A stretch of 64,000 nt of DNA from NCBI GenBank assembly GCA_025529335.1, contig JAMYHX010000039.1:62001-126000 (forward strand), given 5' to 3'. Shown one piece after another: positions 32,087-44,028 of the stretch. The stretch's first letter is position 1; the number at the start of each line of letters is the position of its first letter. Under the pieces are notes generated by a model. The model saw only the letters and a list, made by a program, of their open reading frames with translations. It was not told the DNA's origin and ran no database searches. Both the position numbers and the translations under genes were made by a program. The DNA is from Rhizopus sp. PT2906 (Eukaryota > Mucoromycota > Mucoromycetes > Mucorales > Rhizopodaceae).

Positions 32087-33806
32087 CTCTTTATAAAAAG
32101 GAAAGGTAGAGGAGAATTGAACAAAAAGGAAAAAAAAAAGGATCGCGAATGGAAAAAAAAGCTGGTTTTTATATGCCTCTTTTTATTTTGTGTTCTGGAG
32201 ACAGATTGCGAGACAGAGAGTCAGAGGGAGAGTCGAGAAAAAAGGAACCAAAAGGAAGAGTTACACCGTGCAGCTATTTGATCCCAGAACTTGTTGTACA
32301 AAGGATCAACGAACAAAAATAGAGAGAAGAGAAGACAAGGAACTGAAGTGATAATATTATTAGCTTGAGGCAAAAGGACTTTCCTTTGGGCTTTTTTTCT
32401 TTCTTGGGCCTGCAAAGGATGATTATGTCTATTTTAAAGTCTATTTAAAATAGAGAATTTATTTCCTTTTTAAAGTTGTGCGACGAATTTATATTTGGAT
32501 TATTCACTTTTTCGACTTCCGTTTATATATCGATGTTATACACATTTTATATTGTGATTGTAATTTGTGTGAATCATAATCTGTGATGATCATTGCGATA
32601 ATACTAGGTTGCTATGGCATCCGTGATAAAATGACTGGCTTATTGCATGTATCAAGTTTAATTTGCATGTACATGCACCATGATAGAATTGAATCATGAA
32701 AGAGACCAACTATGCGGGGGAGAAAGAGAGAGAAGGGAAGGTCATGTTCTCCTAGGAGATAGTTGTCACTGTAATGGATTACCAGTGATGATCATCAATT
32801 TCTGGGCCATTCAGTTACTATGGAGATGGTTGCTTAAAAGGCAGTGACGAGTGTATACTCATACTAATGTACGTAATAAAGCAAAATGATGATACAAAAT
32901 TATTTGATAAGCAATAAATCAGGCCGTGGGGCCTAATAAACTATATCAAGGAACAAAACACACACGCACTCCTTATAGTAACTCTAATACTCATTTTAGC
33001 CACCCCAAATAACGTAAACCACTACAAGTTTGACAGAATGGATGAGTCTTAAATAATGTCACAATGCCTCCACGGACCTTCATGCTGTTACTTTAATAAG
33101 CTATAATAAATATCTGCCCATTTATATAATCTTGCCTAATATTTCTTTGGATCCGATTTGATCTAGAAAAAAAAAGTTACAGCCAGGTCAATTCACTATT
33201 GGGCTGTTACCAATGGAGCGGGACATGAGAACAGTAAGGGAACATGACACTGCCCGATGAATATATGCAAGGTTGTTTTTTTTTTTAAAAAAAAAAAAAA
33301 AGAGAGAGAGAGAGGATGACCCTGCTTTGACAATGTCATAAGTTGTTTGATGCATCAAACCAGAAGGTTTTTTTTTACTCAACAATAGGTTCGCTGCAAT
33401 ATCAAAAGTGCGCAATGTACTACATCAAATGCTTACCCCGTACGAATCAGAGGGCTTAAACCAGCGGTTCAGGCTGCACATTTTTTTTTTTTTACTCATG
33501 GTCTTAGGTAAGGACGACATTAACCCAAAAAGGAGAGGGGAGATAAAGTAGGAGAAGCGGAGAGGATATTGAACATGAGAAAGGAGGAGGGGTTGGATAA
33601 GAAGATATGAAGAATAAATGAATTAAAGAAAAAGAAAAGAGAAGAGAGAGAGAGGAATGTTTATTAAGACAAGCTGAATATAAACTTTTTTTTTTTACAT
33701 CTACTCGGATACTTTATATACACACATAAGCACTTGACAAACAAATAATTTTTCTTTTTCTTTTTTCTTCTTGCCCTGAGCTTAGAATAATACATAAAAG
33801 GAGGGG
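32087..33806. other. 1.7-kb intergenic region
   Basis: The largest gene-free stretch. It starts with the promoter of the wall-protein gene. It contains A/T homopolymer and GA-rich tracts (33280-33315, 33530-33660). A short frame near 33188-33415 has no recognisable motif. No tRNA-like fold or other RNA gene was seen by eye. Confidence 0.5.
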
Positions 33807-34908
33807 ATGAGTTCAATAGAAGACGAAATACCCATTCCGTCAGCAAGAATAGAAGAATATGAATCAAGTCTTTTTGAACAAGAGTTTACAGAAGAGGACG
33901 TCTTACCATTTTTATTACAAGCACAAGATATTATCAGTAAACTAGAATCTAGAGTGGTTGAACTAGAAAAGGATTTATCTGTACAAACATCTTTTATCAT
34001 CTCTATTTTATACTAAACCCATATTCATAGACTATTCACTGTAAATATGAACACGATAAAAATGAATGGCTCATTGGCTTATCACAAAAGGACCAATACA
34101 TAAACCACTTGACGAGCAAATTGAGTAAAATAGAATTCAACAGTAAAGAGACAATCATTTTATTATCTGATTTAAATATAAATGACGAAGAACAAGTAAA
34201 GTCTGCTGTCAACTTGTCTTTACAGTATTTGAGACAAGCACAGACCATAAAACAAGAAGAACCCGATGATTTAGAAGAAGGTGAGCTCGAACGTAGACAG
34301 GCCGCCGTAGTTGAGTGGTCATCAAGAACACAAGATATACCAGATAATTCCATGTCACATAACGAAGAAGAACCTTTGAACCTCATGGATGGCCTTTCTT
34401 CTTCCTCAACTGGTTCCGCGCATGTTACATATAATACCAAAAGCATCTATAACCATCCTCATGTCGTAGACGAGGAAGAAAATCAGTTTTGCATGAACTG
34501 TAAGCAGTTGCTGGCACAGTTGGACGAGCAAATAGAACAAAAGGCATACCTAAAGAGAGATTTAGGATCCTTAGCAGCAGCTTTATCAGAACAAGAAGAA
34601 ATAAGATCCAATATCGAACAAGACAAGGAAGCACTGGAGGAAGATGTCGCAGGCATCACCTTACAGTTATTCTCGGCCTTGAATCAGATTTTGATGGAAG
34701 AAGTTACAGAAAGAGACCATATCGTACAACTCAATCGTGAATTTACCAACAAGTTTACTTATTTACTGGACAACTGGGACGCGAGAGACTCGAAGCTGAA
34801 AGAGATGAAAGAACTGCTGATTCAGTTAGATTCTGCTGTACATCAAAGTGTCAGTACCTCAGCTACGTTCACCCGAAGATTCTCTCAACAAAATGCAGCT
34901 CCTATGCT

Positions 34909-34939
<31 letters not shown>

Positions 34940-35794
34940 GCAATGAGTGGCAACAGCAGTATGCAAAAGCGCCTCTCTTCTCACCGCCGTACTCCAAGCT
35001 TTCAACAACAGATACACAATACGATTCAGATTGATGGATACGCTTTATCTGAATTTCAACAACATCTCAAGGCCTTGACCTCCTCCAATCAACCTATACC
35101 TTCTACTCCATTTGTAAAACGTGTGTTTAGTGAAGATATCGAGCCCTGTTTATTCTCTCAGCAGTCAAACAATAACTGGTGGAAGTCGACCTGGTTCAAA
35201 AAGAAGCTATTGGACGCTATCTCCAAGAACAAGTGCGAAATCCAATACTGGAATGGTACTTACTCCACGACAAGCTATATGTCGGCAACAACAACATCTT
35301 CTTCCTCTGTCACTTCAAGTGCAAGCCATGTATCGAGTGGTTCAAATAACGTACCGATGCCTCCAAAGACAAAATGTGTCTCCTGCAACGTCCTCCGTGT
35401 CTGTGAATTCAGGTTACGGTTACCGCCCGCAAGCAACCCTTGGCTACCGATTGATAGATTTTGCAGAGATAAGATTATAGCTGTCTGTGGCTACTATAGC
35501 TTTATGAACAATTTGAAATCATTATCGACATCGAGTACATTATTGAATACCTTCAAGCAAGTAATGTATCACAGACGAAGAATGACCTTATCAAGAGTAG
35601 GCTCTGTCAGCTTATTTGAAGACTTGGAAGACTTGGAAGACAATAGAAAGCACTCTAGAAGATATCGTGGAAATAGAGAGAGTGTCGTATTGGACCATTC
35701 AGGAAGCAATAGCGATAGTGGAAGTGTAGTAAGCGTCAGTGATTTGCAAGGATTAGAAGGAACAGCTGCAAGTCAAATCGTTATAGTCCATTAG
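33807..35794 (+). CDS. Sec2/Rabin8-type Rab guanine nucleotide exchange factor
   Basis: Activates an exocytic Rab (Sec4/Rab8 type). Exon 1 is MSSIEDEIPIPSARIEEYE; a phase-0 intron (about 33982-34032) joins KDLS to TIHCKYEHDKNEW. The middle is a long coiled coil (KAYLKRDLGSLAAALSEQEE, EEDVAGITLQLFSALNQILM) that fits the GEF region. A (AAC)n tract encodes a Thr run (about 34912-34938). The C-terminal domain matches the animal Rabin8/GRAB tail: STPFVKRVFSEDIEPCL, CVSCNVLRVCEFRLRL and DRFCRDKIIAVCGYYSFMN. Yeast Sec2 lacks this tail. Final 120 aa are Ser-rich and basic. Confidence 0.88.
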
Positions 35795-35976
35795 AATATA
35801 CCTCTCTCTTTCTTTCTTTCTCTCTTTAAAATACCACCCACACATACCTTATATGTCTTTTAACCAATCATTTTAAACATTACTGCATAAAGCTGTCACT
35901 CCTTATCAATCAGCTTTTTTTCTTTCTGTCTTTTGTTGTTTTTTTCTTTTTCTTTAATAACAACAGTATAAAACTA

Positions 35977-37911
35977 ATGCCAGGACGTCAAAGAGGCCAA
36001 CAACGTAATCAGCGAGGTAAAAGAAACAGTCATCGTGGCAGACGTGGAATGATTCCAACTGCAAATGGTTTTCTATATGAACCCTCCTATAAAATTGACT
36101 ATGAGGACGACTTTCGACTCTATGCGCAGTTTGGCTCTGAGGATGAACAAGAAGGCCCTCAACTGTTAACCAAGAAAGGTATTTTTTACTTCATTTTCAA
36201 AAAGTGCTCCCTTTGTAATAATTCATATTCTTTAGGCCACAAAAATAAGAAGCCGCAGTACTCTAAAAAAAATAACAATCATCAATCACAGCGGCCTATC
36301 AAACAAAAATCATATCACACACCCGTCAAGTTCACAAAGGCCACAACGTTATTTGAAAAAGGTTCGCATTATTAAAAACAGGGATATAAGATGTTGATGC
36401 TGTTATTAGAAGAAGAAGAAAAGGATGATAGCGTAGATCAGACTATTCGGTCCATGACCATACTTCGTCTTGAGGACGCAGTGGGTGAAGGTTCAAAGGA
36501 TGGTGCTTTAAAAGAAAAGGATGAAAGCGAAGAAGAATATCTTGATGAAAATGAATATCATGAAGAACATTCTGAAGAAGAAGAGAGTGAAGATGATGAT
36601 GATATTGAGTATTATGAAGAAGAAGAAGAAGATGATGATGATGAAGATGAAGACGAAGAATATTATGATCAAGATGCTTTCCTTTACTTCTCAGATACAG
36701 AGATAGATGAGCTTCTAGAGGAAGATATGATGATTATGGAAGATTACATGGAGAATGCAGAATTTGATAAGGACGATATCCATAATATACTTCAATGGTC
36801 TGCGCAGCAGGACCAACATCAAAATGAAGAACCTGAGTTTGAAGAATATAATTATGATGATCTTGACCGCAGCAATCACACACAACGAATATTGACAGAG
36901 ATGGAAGAAGAAGAAGCAATGATGACAAAAGAAAATATTCATGGTCAAATCATGAAAGGTGTTAAGGATAAAACCAAGAAAAAAAGAAAGAACCGTCAAC
37001 AGGTGGATGACGATGTTGAAGTTGACCCTGAAATCTTTAGATACACTCTAGAAAGGGCAATGGCAGAAATTCCTCCAGGCTTACGCCCCGGTATGCGTTC
37101 ATGGTATGATAAACAACAAAAGAGAAAGGAAGCCAAAAAGGAAAAGCAAAAGCAGAAAAAGGCAAGGCAACAAAAGGAAGACAAGAAGAACAAGAACAAG
37201 AAGAACAAGAAGAACAACTTATATGACCAAGACTTTGATTTGACAAAGATTGATAGGTACACATATTATAATATTATTGTTAAAAGTTTATTAAAACGTT
37301 GAATAGACGCATAAGAGAATTCATAACTGATAGCTCCATCTCATGCTATGAGTTTAGGCCCATGCCTCCTTATGTACGAAAACAAGTACACATCCTTGCC
37401 CAAGCCTATAATCTTCTGTCAGAGGGTACAGGCAAGGGAGCAGACCGATACATTGTCATTAGGAAGACATCTGAAACAGAGATACCAGAGAACCGCAGAT
37501 CAATTGAGCTCTATATAGAAGAGCTTCAGCAAACAATTGATGTGGTTACAAGTCGTCAACGAAAGCACAATGAATCCTCAGAGCTACCAAAGGAGAAGAG
37601 TCGCAACAAAAAGAGCAGCAAGGGCAAACCTAAAAAATCTGGAAATAATAAGAAACAAACCACTATGCCAGCTCCTGGTACAGTTGTTGGTGACGATGTT
37701 GCACCTATTAGTCAGGATAATGTTGGACATCGCATGCTGGCTGCAATGGGGTAAAGAAAGAAAAAAGTTTGTAGTGTATATGGGAACTAACAATTTATTA
37801 TGGATATATATTAGATGGCGCCAAGGACAAGCACTGGGAACAAGCAATGATGGTATTGTTAATCCAATCATGGCTGTCGTCCGTAGAAATAAGTTGGGTC
37901 TTGGTTTATAA
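35977..37911 (+). CDS. R3H and G-patch protein, Sqs1/Pfa1-like
   Basis: Sqs1 is a cofactor of the Prp43 helicase in ribosome biogenesis and splicing. The N-terminus MPGRQRGQQRNQRGKRNSHR is Arg/Gly-rich, followed by GMIPTANGFLYEP. A long acidic block of Glu/Asp follows, then a basic Lys-rich segment. The R3H domain contains RRIREFITDSSISCYEFRPM, PPYVRKQVHILAQAYNL and RYIVIRKT. The C-terminal G-patch reads GHRMLAAMGWRQGQALGTSN and ends RRNKLGLGL; it is completed by an intron from about 37751 to 37814. A 49-bp intron (about 36362-36410) with an unusual donor, and one at 37256-37307, also keep the frame. Domain order matches fungal Sqs1. Confidence 0.88.
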
Positions 37912-37934
37912 GAACATATTTACAATTAAAAGAA

Positions 37935-38368
37935 TTACCAAGCTGATTTTCCCATTTTACGCTTTCGTGCTTTTTCTGCAGCTGTTTCTAGTCTCTTTTC
38001 TTCTTTATCAGCAATTGCTAATGCTTTGGCGATCTTTTTCTGTTTTTTGGAACTAGACACTTTTTTCACTCCTCCCTTCTTGACTTTGTGAATAGAAGTT
38101 GCTGTCGTTGATGTTGGTTTTTTCTTCAAGTCAATAGCTTGTTTTCGTGCATGCAGTAATTGTAACTCTCTTTGGACCCTTTCCTTTGCTATATAAATGT
38201 TAGTGTCTACATTGCTACATGACAATATGATTACCATTCTTTGGCTCACTATCTTGAGCGTAAGCATATTTAGATATGGGTTGCTTTTCTGTTTTAGAAT
38301 AAAAAAAAGAACTTAATACAAATGTACTCTACACACATACACAACAACCTACGATTACTTTGTGACAT
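37935..38368 (-). CDS. Small basic Lys-rich protein, possibly nucleolar
   Basis: Three exons: MSQSN, then KQPISKYAYAQDSEPKN, then AKERVQRELQLLHARKQAID followed by a Lys-rich tail ending EKARKRKMGKSAW. About 110 aa. It is strongly basic with heptad-like helices. It resembles in style the small ribosome-assembly factors such as Alb1, but I cannot confirm the family. Stop is 23 bp from the Sqs1-like stop, convergent. Splice of exon 1 is uncertain. Confidence 0.6.
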
Positions 38369-38879
38369 TTTACGACTGATCAAACAAGAAAGAAGCAAAA
38401 ATATCTAGTGGCTTATTAAAACTTGACTGATATTGAATTGCTGTTTTTTCTAAAGTAATGCCGCATAATCTAAAAATGTATAATACGACGTCTTGCAACG
38501 ACATTACCTTTTAGAAATAATATGCACCATTTCTAGAAAGAGATGCCACGCTATCATGTCGCTTTTTCGTATAAATTGTATCATACAATTGCAAAAATGC
38601 GTCTTTATGAAAAGACTGTATAGTGGCCCAATTTACACAAGTTAGCAGCAGCACTCTTGTATATATCAGCAATTTATCCAATATACGTTATCTTCTTTTC
38701 TCACCATTATTTTAATATTCACAAGTTTACAGAGAATACAAGATATTAAGCAATCCTATTATATATTAACTATCTTTAAATAAAGTACTATTCAAAAGAG
38801 TATATCTGTTTCCTTGCTCTCTAGTTTTGATACAACATGGTTGAAAGTAATCTTATAAAATTCAACTGAATACTTGCTC
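38369..38879. other. Intergenic region
   Basis: About 510 bp, AT-rich, with a short inverted repeat near 38575-38590 (ttgtatcatacaa). No gene seen. Confidence 0.45.
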
Positions 38880-39330
38880 ACGTTAGCTTTTTAGTTACAA
38901 AACTCGTGCAGAGCACCAACTTCTCCAGATTGCTTGCTGAAACTGTTTTAAAAGAGGATTATACTACTTTTAGTTTTGTTCGTGGAGAATTTCTAGCGGA
39001 TGATTCTTATTTTATTCTTTACAAGTCTCAATCACATGCGGTCCCTCTAGAAATTCAACCGAAATTTACAAAAGAATCAATGAAGCGCTCAATTGAAAAA
39101 TGCTTGGAGGTATTTGATCGCTTTAATATTTAACCTTTGCTTGTTATTTTAACTGACAGAGCTTCTTCGTCAGTGAGATCAACCTTGTCATCTAGCTTGG
39201 AAAAACCTCAGTGGAGTTAATTTGAATAGCACTGTATGGGCAGAAAAGTGCTTCATCCTTTCTAAAGATACAGTCAGTTTTAGTGAAGACAAAGCAAGCA
39301 AGTTCGACCCTTTAATGGTATTCACATTCT
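38880..39330 (+). pseudogene. PD-(D/E)XK-like family relic, copy A
   Basis: The plus frame reads FSRLLAETVLKEDYTTFSFV, GEFLADDSYFI, then VPLEIQPKFTKESMKRSIEK and FDRFNI, where a TAA stop appears. Past the stop the frame goes on as PLLVILTDRASSSVRS, and in another frame VWAEKCFILSKDTVSFSEDK. Copy B (39466-40345, opposite strand) reads the same order: DSYFI, HPIVIEIQHTVNKKFMKRAV, YGVEPILSIFCVDAL, WAAECFIISQDSLKQ. The stop sits exactly where copy B has Glu (NI-stop-PLL against GV-E-PIL), so a Glu codon to TAA change fits. It has no valid full frame. See copy B for function. Confidence 0.65.
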
Positions 39331-39465
39331 AATTTTTCAGTGATGAGATAGAGAGACAAAAACTGCGAGATATTGGTAATCCTATAGTAGATCACATATG
39401 ATTTTTAACGGAATAAAAAATAATAGTGAAATAGAAAGCGTTCTTTATTTTTTCTTATCCTTGGT

Positions 39466-40345
39466 CTATTTGTGGAATTGGATTAGAAGGGAACTGGTAT
39501 TTTTGTATTTTAGAAACTCTTTTCCTTCTTTCAGACAGGCGACCCCAATCCATTCTATACCTTTTTCTGCTCTGTCTTGCTTGAATTTTGCTACAAAATT
39601 CATAGATTCTTCATAATCTTTGTTAATTTCATCAGCAGTTGGTTGCACCACAGCTGCATTGCATGAGGCTTTATTAGTCAGTAAATCAGCGTAACTTCTT
39701 TTTTGTTTCGTAGATTCTTGATTTTGCTTCGTTTACGGCTTGTACTAGAAGTGGCTGATTCAATGTATTTGCCAGCGTTACCAACCGATCATATTCTATG
39801 ATCTGACTGTCAATCAGTTTTGATGTCAAACTGACGATATCTTGGGCGTCTATCTGATGATAGTGTAGAGCTAGAGCATACAAATATTGAATCGTTTGAT
39901 CACCAGTATAAGGAATGTCAAGAATAGACACACAGCGATTGGTGAAAAACAATCCAAGTGCGACTAATGAGTCAAGCGGTGTTGTTAATACTTGTTTCAG
40001 ACTATCTTGGCTTATAATAAAGCACTCTGCTGCCCATGGTTTGCAGAAGTACGAGTATGCTTCTGGAAGCCGATTACCTGCTACATCATCTTTGATTTCT
40101 TGGTACAGAGCGTCTACACAAAAGATCGAGAGAATGGGCTCTACACCGTATTTTGAATTTGCCTGTAGATAATAGTCTACTGCTCTTTTCATGAACTTCT
40201 TGTTTACGGTATGCTGAATCTCAATAACTATTGGATGGAAATCCAAGGAAGAGCATTTGGGCTGCAGAACTATATCTGAACGGGTTCCATTTCTCCATTC
40301 ACAATTGCCGATGAAATAGCTATCATTTGTTTTGGTTCATGCTTC
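39466..40345 (-). pseudogene. PD-(D/E)XK nuclease-like family relic, copy B
   Basis: Minus frame: NDSYFIGNCEWRNGTRSDIV, LQPKCSSLDFHPIVIEIQHT, KKFMKRAVDYYLQANSKYGV, EPILSIFCVDALYQEIKDDV, WAAECFIISQDSLKQ, then a helical tail. The pair S-D-I-V-L ... I-V-I-E-I-Q fits the Asp and Glu-x-Gln/Lys of the PD-(D/E)XK nuclease core, as in Rpn-type transposon-linked nucleases. Breaks: no ATG at the 5' end because a TGA precedes DSYFI, and a one-base shift at an A6 run (near 39703) is needed to pass from SRIYETK into KRSYADLLTNKASCN and the tail ending KYKNTSSLL. Function in fungi is unknown. The fold call is by motif only. Confidence 0.6.
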
Positions 40346-40679
40346 AATAATAAAGTTAAGTATTTTTGAATCTTGAATTAAGGTGTACACTTGGTGCACT
40401 CAAAAATAGACCAATACCTCTACCCACAACCTATGATGTCGCCCAACAAAGCTTTTGAATGTGCAGCGCCACGCTAAACATGACTTTATAAAGCTACCAT
40501 CCTGAATTGTTTCTTTTCACGAAGAAAGAGATAAAAAAAGAAATGTTGTTATTTATTCTAATTTTTTGTTGTCAGTTGATCAACCAAGTGTATTTTACAT
40601 AATTGTATGCGAATCATTTATGAAAAAATTCTACTTATTTTATTATGAAAATGAAAAAAAAAAAAAAAAAAAAAAACTA
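40346..40679. other. Intergenic region after relic copy B
   Basis: About 330 bp, including an A22 tract (about 40655-40676) just past the serine dehydratase stop. No gene seen. Confidence 0.45.
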
Positions 40680-42493
40680 TTAACACAGTGGTACATTCAC
40701 AGCAAGACCACCTTGACTTGTTTCTTTATACTTTGACATCATGTCAAGACCAGTTTGTCTCATTGTTTCTATAACTTGATCAAGAGACACTCGGTGATCA
40801 CCTTCACCGTTCAGAGCTAATTGAGCTGCAGCAATAGCCTTCACTGCAGCGAGTGCATTTCGTTCGATACAGGGCACCTGTACAAGACCACCAATTGGAT
40901 CACACGTCAGACCCAAGTTATGCTCCATACCAATTTCTGCTGCATTTTCTACCTGATCCACTGTACCGCCCATCACTGCTGTGAAACCAGCAGCTGCCAT
41001 GGAACAGGCTACACCGACTTCACCCTGACAGCCAACTTCAGCAGCAGAGATACTGGCACCTCGTTTGAACAGCATACCAATAGCTGATGTAGTCAACAGG
41101 AATTCCATGACATCTCTTTCTGGATTCTCCGAAATGAATTCGAGATAATATTTCAAGACAGCAGGGATAGTGCCTGCTGCACCGTTTGTAGGCGCCGTCA
41201 CCACACGCCCTCCACAGGCATTTTCTTCATTGACAGCAATGGCATAGACCGAGAGATAATCAAGAGCTGGCAGGACAAATTTCTTTCGTGGCATTTTAGG
41301 TAAAAAGCTGAGTGCGAGTGGGTACTGACTGCTGACTTGTTGTTGCTCATTTGATGTAGGCAATTGCTGTGAAGAAGTGATGCGAGTGTCATGATATCCA
41401 TTGCTTGCATTCATAGGGGTACCATATAATCCTTTCAACAGTTTATTGTATAGTCTAGGTGCACGACGTCTCACTTTGAGAGGACCAGGAAGATAGTCAT
41501 CAGGAGAAGCCATGACACCGTTACGGATGCTGTCGTCCATTGTATTCCAGATCTTGAGCAGCTTTTCTCTGATCGCCTCTGGAGTGCTCCACTTCAATTC
41601 GTTTTCAAACACAACTTGGGCAATCGTCATCTTCTCTCGCTTACAGACCTCCAATAGTTCTTGAGCATTTCTAAAGGGCAAAGAGACGACAGCTACGTCC
41701 TGTTCACGACGTTCTGCCACCACATTCTTTTCCGTTGTCTGCTTATAATATACATTTTCACCATGATCTAATTGGGTCTGTTCGTTGACGACAAAGCCAC
41801 CACCGATACTAAAGTATTCATTGGTTGCCACCATGTTGACATTTTTGTCATAGGCACAAAAGCGAAGACCATTTGGATGTTGAGGTAATGTTTTGAAGTA
41901 ATTGAAGACCATGTGCTTATCATAGTCAAATGTAATCCTATGGGTTCCATCCAGACGAATTGATTTGTTTGTCTTGATATCTTTGACTCTTGATTGAATT
42001 GTGCCTGTCTCGACCGTATCTGGAGCTTCACCCTCAATCCCCATCAGGATAGCTTCAGGAGTACCATGGCCTTCACCTGTCAGCGCAAGGGAACCAAACA
42101 AGTCTATTTTTATATATAAAAAAAAAGATAAGCCATTCCGCGGATGATGAACATATACGGCAATCCATTACCTACTCTGAGTGAATGGACCTTATCTAGT
42201 ACATTGTGATCTTTCAAGTCATTAATAAAAATTTTGGCTGCTCTCATTGGACCGACTGTATGGGAAGATGATGGACCGACACCGATAGAGAAAAGATCAA
42301 AGGTAGAGACAACGGCATGATGATCGCTTTGAGGGGATGTGTTGTTTGATTGGTTATCTTCAACTTCAGCAGTGTTGGACATGACTGTAGATAACATATG
42401 CTTTAATGATTGTATGGGTATCATTCTTTTAGTAAAAGAATAGGCGGGTCTGAATTGACCTAATGCTCTTTTTCTCAAAATGCTGCCAAACAT
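40680..42493 (-). CDS. Iron-sulfur L-serine dehydratase, single-chain (SdaA type)
   Basis: Converts L-serine to pyruvate and ammonia using a [4Fe-4S] cluster, not PLP. The beta domain has STFDLFSIGVGPSSSHTVGP, MRAAKIF and LTGEGHGTPEAILMGIEG. The alpha domain has NEENACGGRVVTAPTNGAAG, ISAAEVGCQGEVGVACSMAA, GLTCDPIGGLVQVPCIERNA and ends SQGGLAVNVPLC. The three Cys expected to bind the cluster (in GCQGEVG, LTCDP and VPCIERN) are present. A Gln/Ser-rich insert of about 45 aa joins the domains. The N-terminus after MFGSILRKRALGQFRPA is basic and lacks acids, fitting a mitochondrial presequence. One 68-bp intron (about 42101-42168). An ATG 8 codons upstream (42517) is possible. Confidence 0.93.
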
Positions 42494-42951
42494 GATAAAG
42501 AAATCAAGAAAAAACAAAAAAATAAGGGAAAAATCCCGTATTTTATCAACTTAAAAAATCGTTCTTCATAGTCACATTTTCACACGGTATTCCTTGATTC
42601 AGCCAATCATATTGGTTTTTGATTTTACCCAGACACACTTGGACAAAAGAGTTATTCATAAAAAAAGGATGACACGGTGCTGGTTTAAAGACATTAGGGT
42701 GCATATGTACAACCCTTGTGAATATAGTTCTAGATTTTGAAAGTAGCTATATTTATAAACCCGTGATAAAAAGAGAGAGAGAGATCATTACTGTTATCCA
42801 TTGTATGTATAAACAATAAGGTGGTCATTCTCGACAAAAGAAGGAAATGTTATTCTATATGGGTTCGCGTCATTTGCTTATACTATCAAGATAAATTGAT
42901 CATTTATTGATAAACATGTATAAACTCAATTCTTTAATATGTCCGTTTGAA
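42494..42951. other. Intergenic region, serine dehydratase promoter
   Basis: About 460 bp between the serine dehydratase start and the HINT stop. A GA run at about 42772-42784. No gene seen. Confidence 0.5.
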
Positions 42952-43689
42952 TTATAATTTTTCCTTAATACGCTCCAAGGTCTTCTTGAGATCATCCGGC
43001 GTTACTTGCTGTTGTGGCCATCCAATCTTGAGACCTTGTTCAGGATTAGGTTTTGGAATAATATGAAAGTGAACATGAGGTACGACCTAAGGAAATATTA
43101 GTTTACAAACAAGATAAAAAAAATAGGCGATATTACTTGATGAGCCATAGGTCCATTGTTCTGCACATAATCATTAATACTTGTTCATTGAACTTAAATT
43201 TAATCATTACCTGCAAAAGATTGTATTGACCATCTTCCAAGCCAATAGCAATAGCAACCTTCTTTGCTAATGGGAGCATATCTGCAAGGATATCATCGGG
43301 TAATTGATGGAAGAATTGTGCATGGTCTAATCATTCGTGAGTTTTTTTTTTCGTTGCAGTATTTGGAAAGTATTTACATTTGGGGATGACGAGCTATAAA
43401 CGGGTAAATGAGTCAGAATATCTATATTTTGATATATGCATCTATGAAACTCACAGCATGTCCTTCACTCAAAGGATTGATGTCAAGGAAAGCATAACTA
43501 ATATACATTATTATTTGGTTCTTTTTCACTTTGGACTCACCTCTTGTCCGTTTCAGCAATCTTGCAAGAAGGAATCTCGCCTCTTTAAGAAAAAGTTAGT
43601 TCATACCTGTGTCTTTTTTATTATTATTATTATTATTACTTGATAATCTTGCAAAAGATACAGTCGTCAAGTAAATGTTGGTTGGTCAT
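42952..43689 (-). CDS. HIT-family nucleotide hydrolase, HINT type
   Basis: HINT proteins hydrolyse purine nucleoside phosphoramidates. Start exon MTNQHLLDDCIFCKIIK, which contains the zinc-type C-x-x-C of the family. Later exons give IPSCKIAETDKSYAFLDINP, LSEGHALVIPKHHAQFFHQL and the His triad motif in VVPHVHFHIIPKPN (H-x-H-x-H). It ends TLERIKEKL. About five short introns give around 130 aa. Diverges from the hydrolase gene with 339 bp between starts. Identity is clear. Confidence 0.92.
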
Positions 43690-44028
43690 AATTCACACAA
43701 TCAGGTAATGAAAAAGAAAAAAGAAAACCCGAGAAGTCTGTGAGGTAAACTTTTCTCGTGTAACAAGTACGCGTAGAGTGGCCCTGCAGTGCATTACACG
43801 TGAAGCGGGAAAAAGAATACTTTTAAAAAGCATAATCAAAGAGACGTGTATCGAATATTTTACACAACTTTTTTTTGAATATAAAGAAAATGAATAAAAA
43901 GGTGTAATACGCTTCACTCCTTAATTGATACAAAGTAGATGAATTTCCTAATTTATCGAACAAAAGACCTGTAATCATATAATAATAAGGATTTCGTGGA
44001 TGAGCAATAATATGCACTTGAGCTCAAG

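Noticed and set aside
36715..37262. Minus-strand Phe/Leu- and Ser/Cys-rich frames
   Set aside because: They are antisense to the acidic and Lys-rich parts of the Sqs1-like gene; the apparent membrane segments come from GAA and AAG runs.
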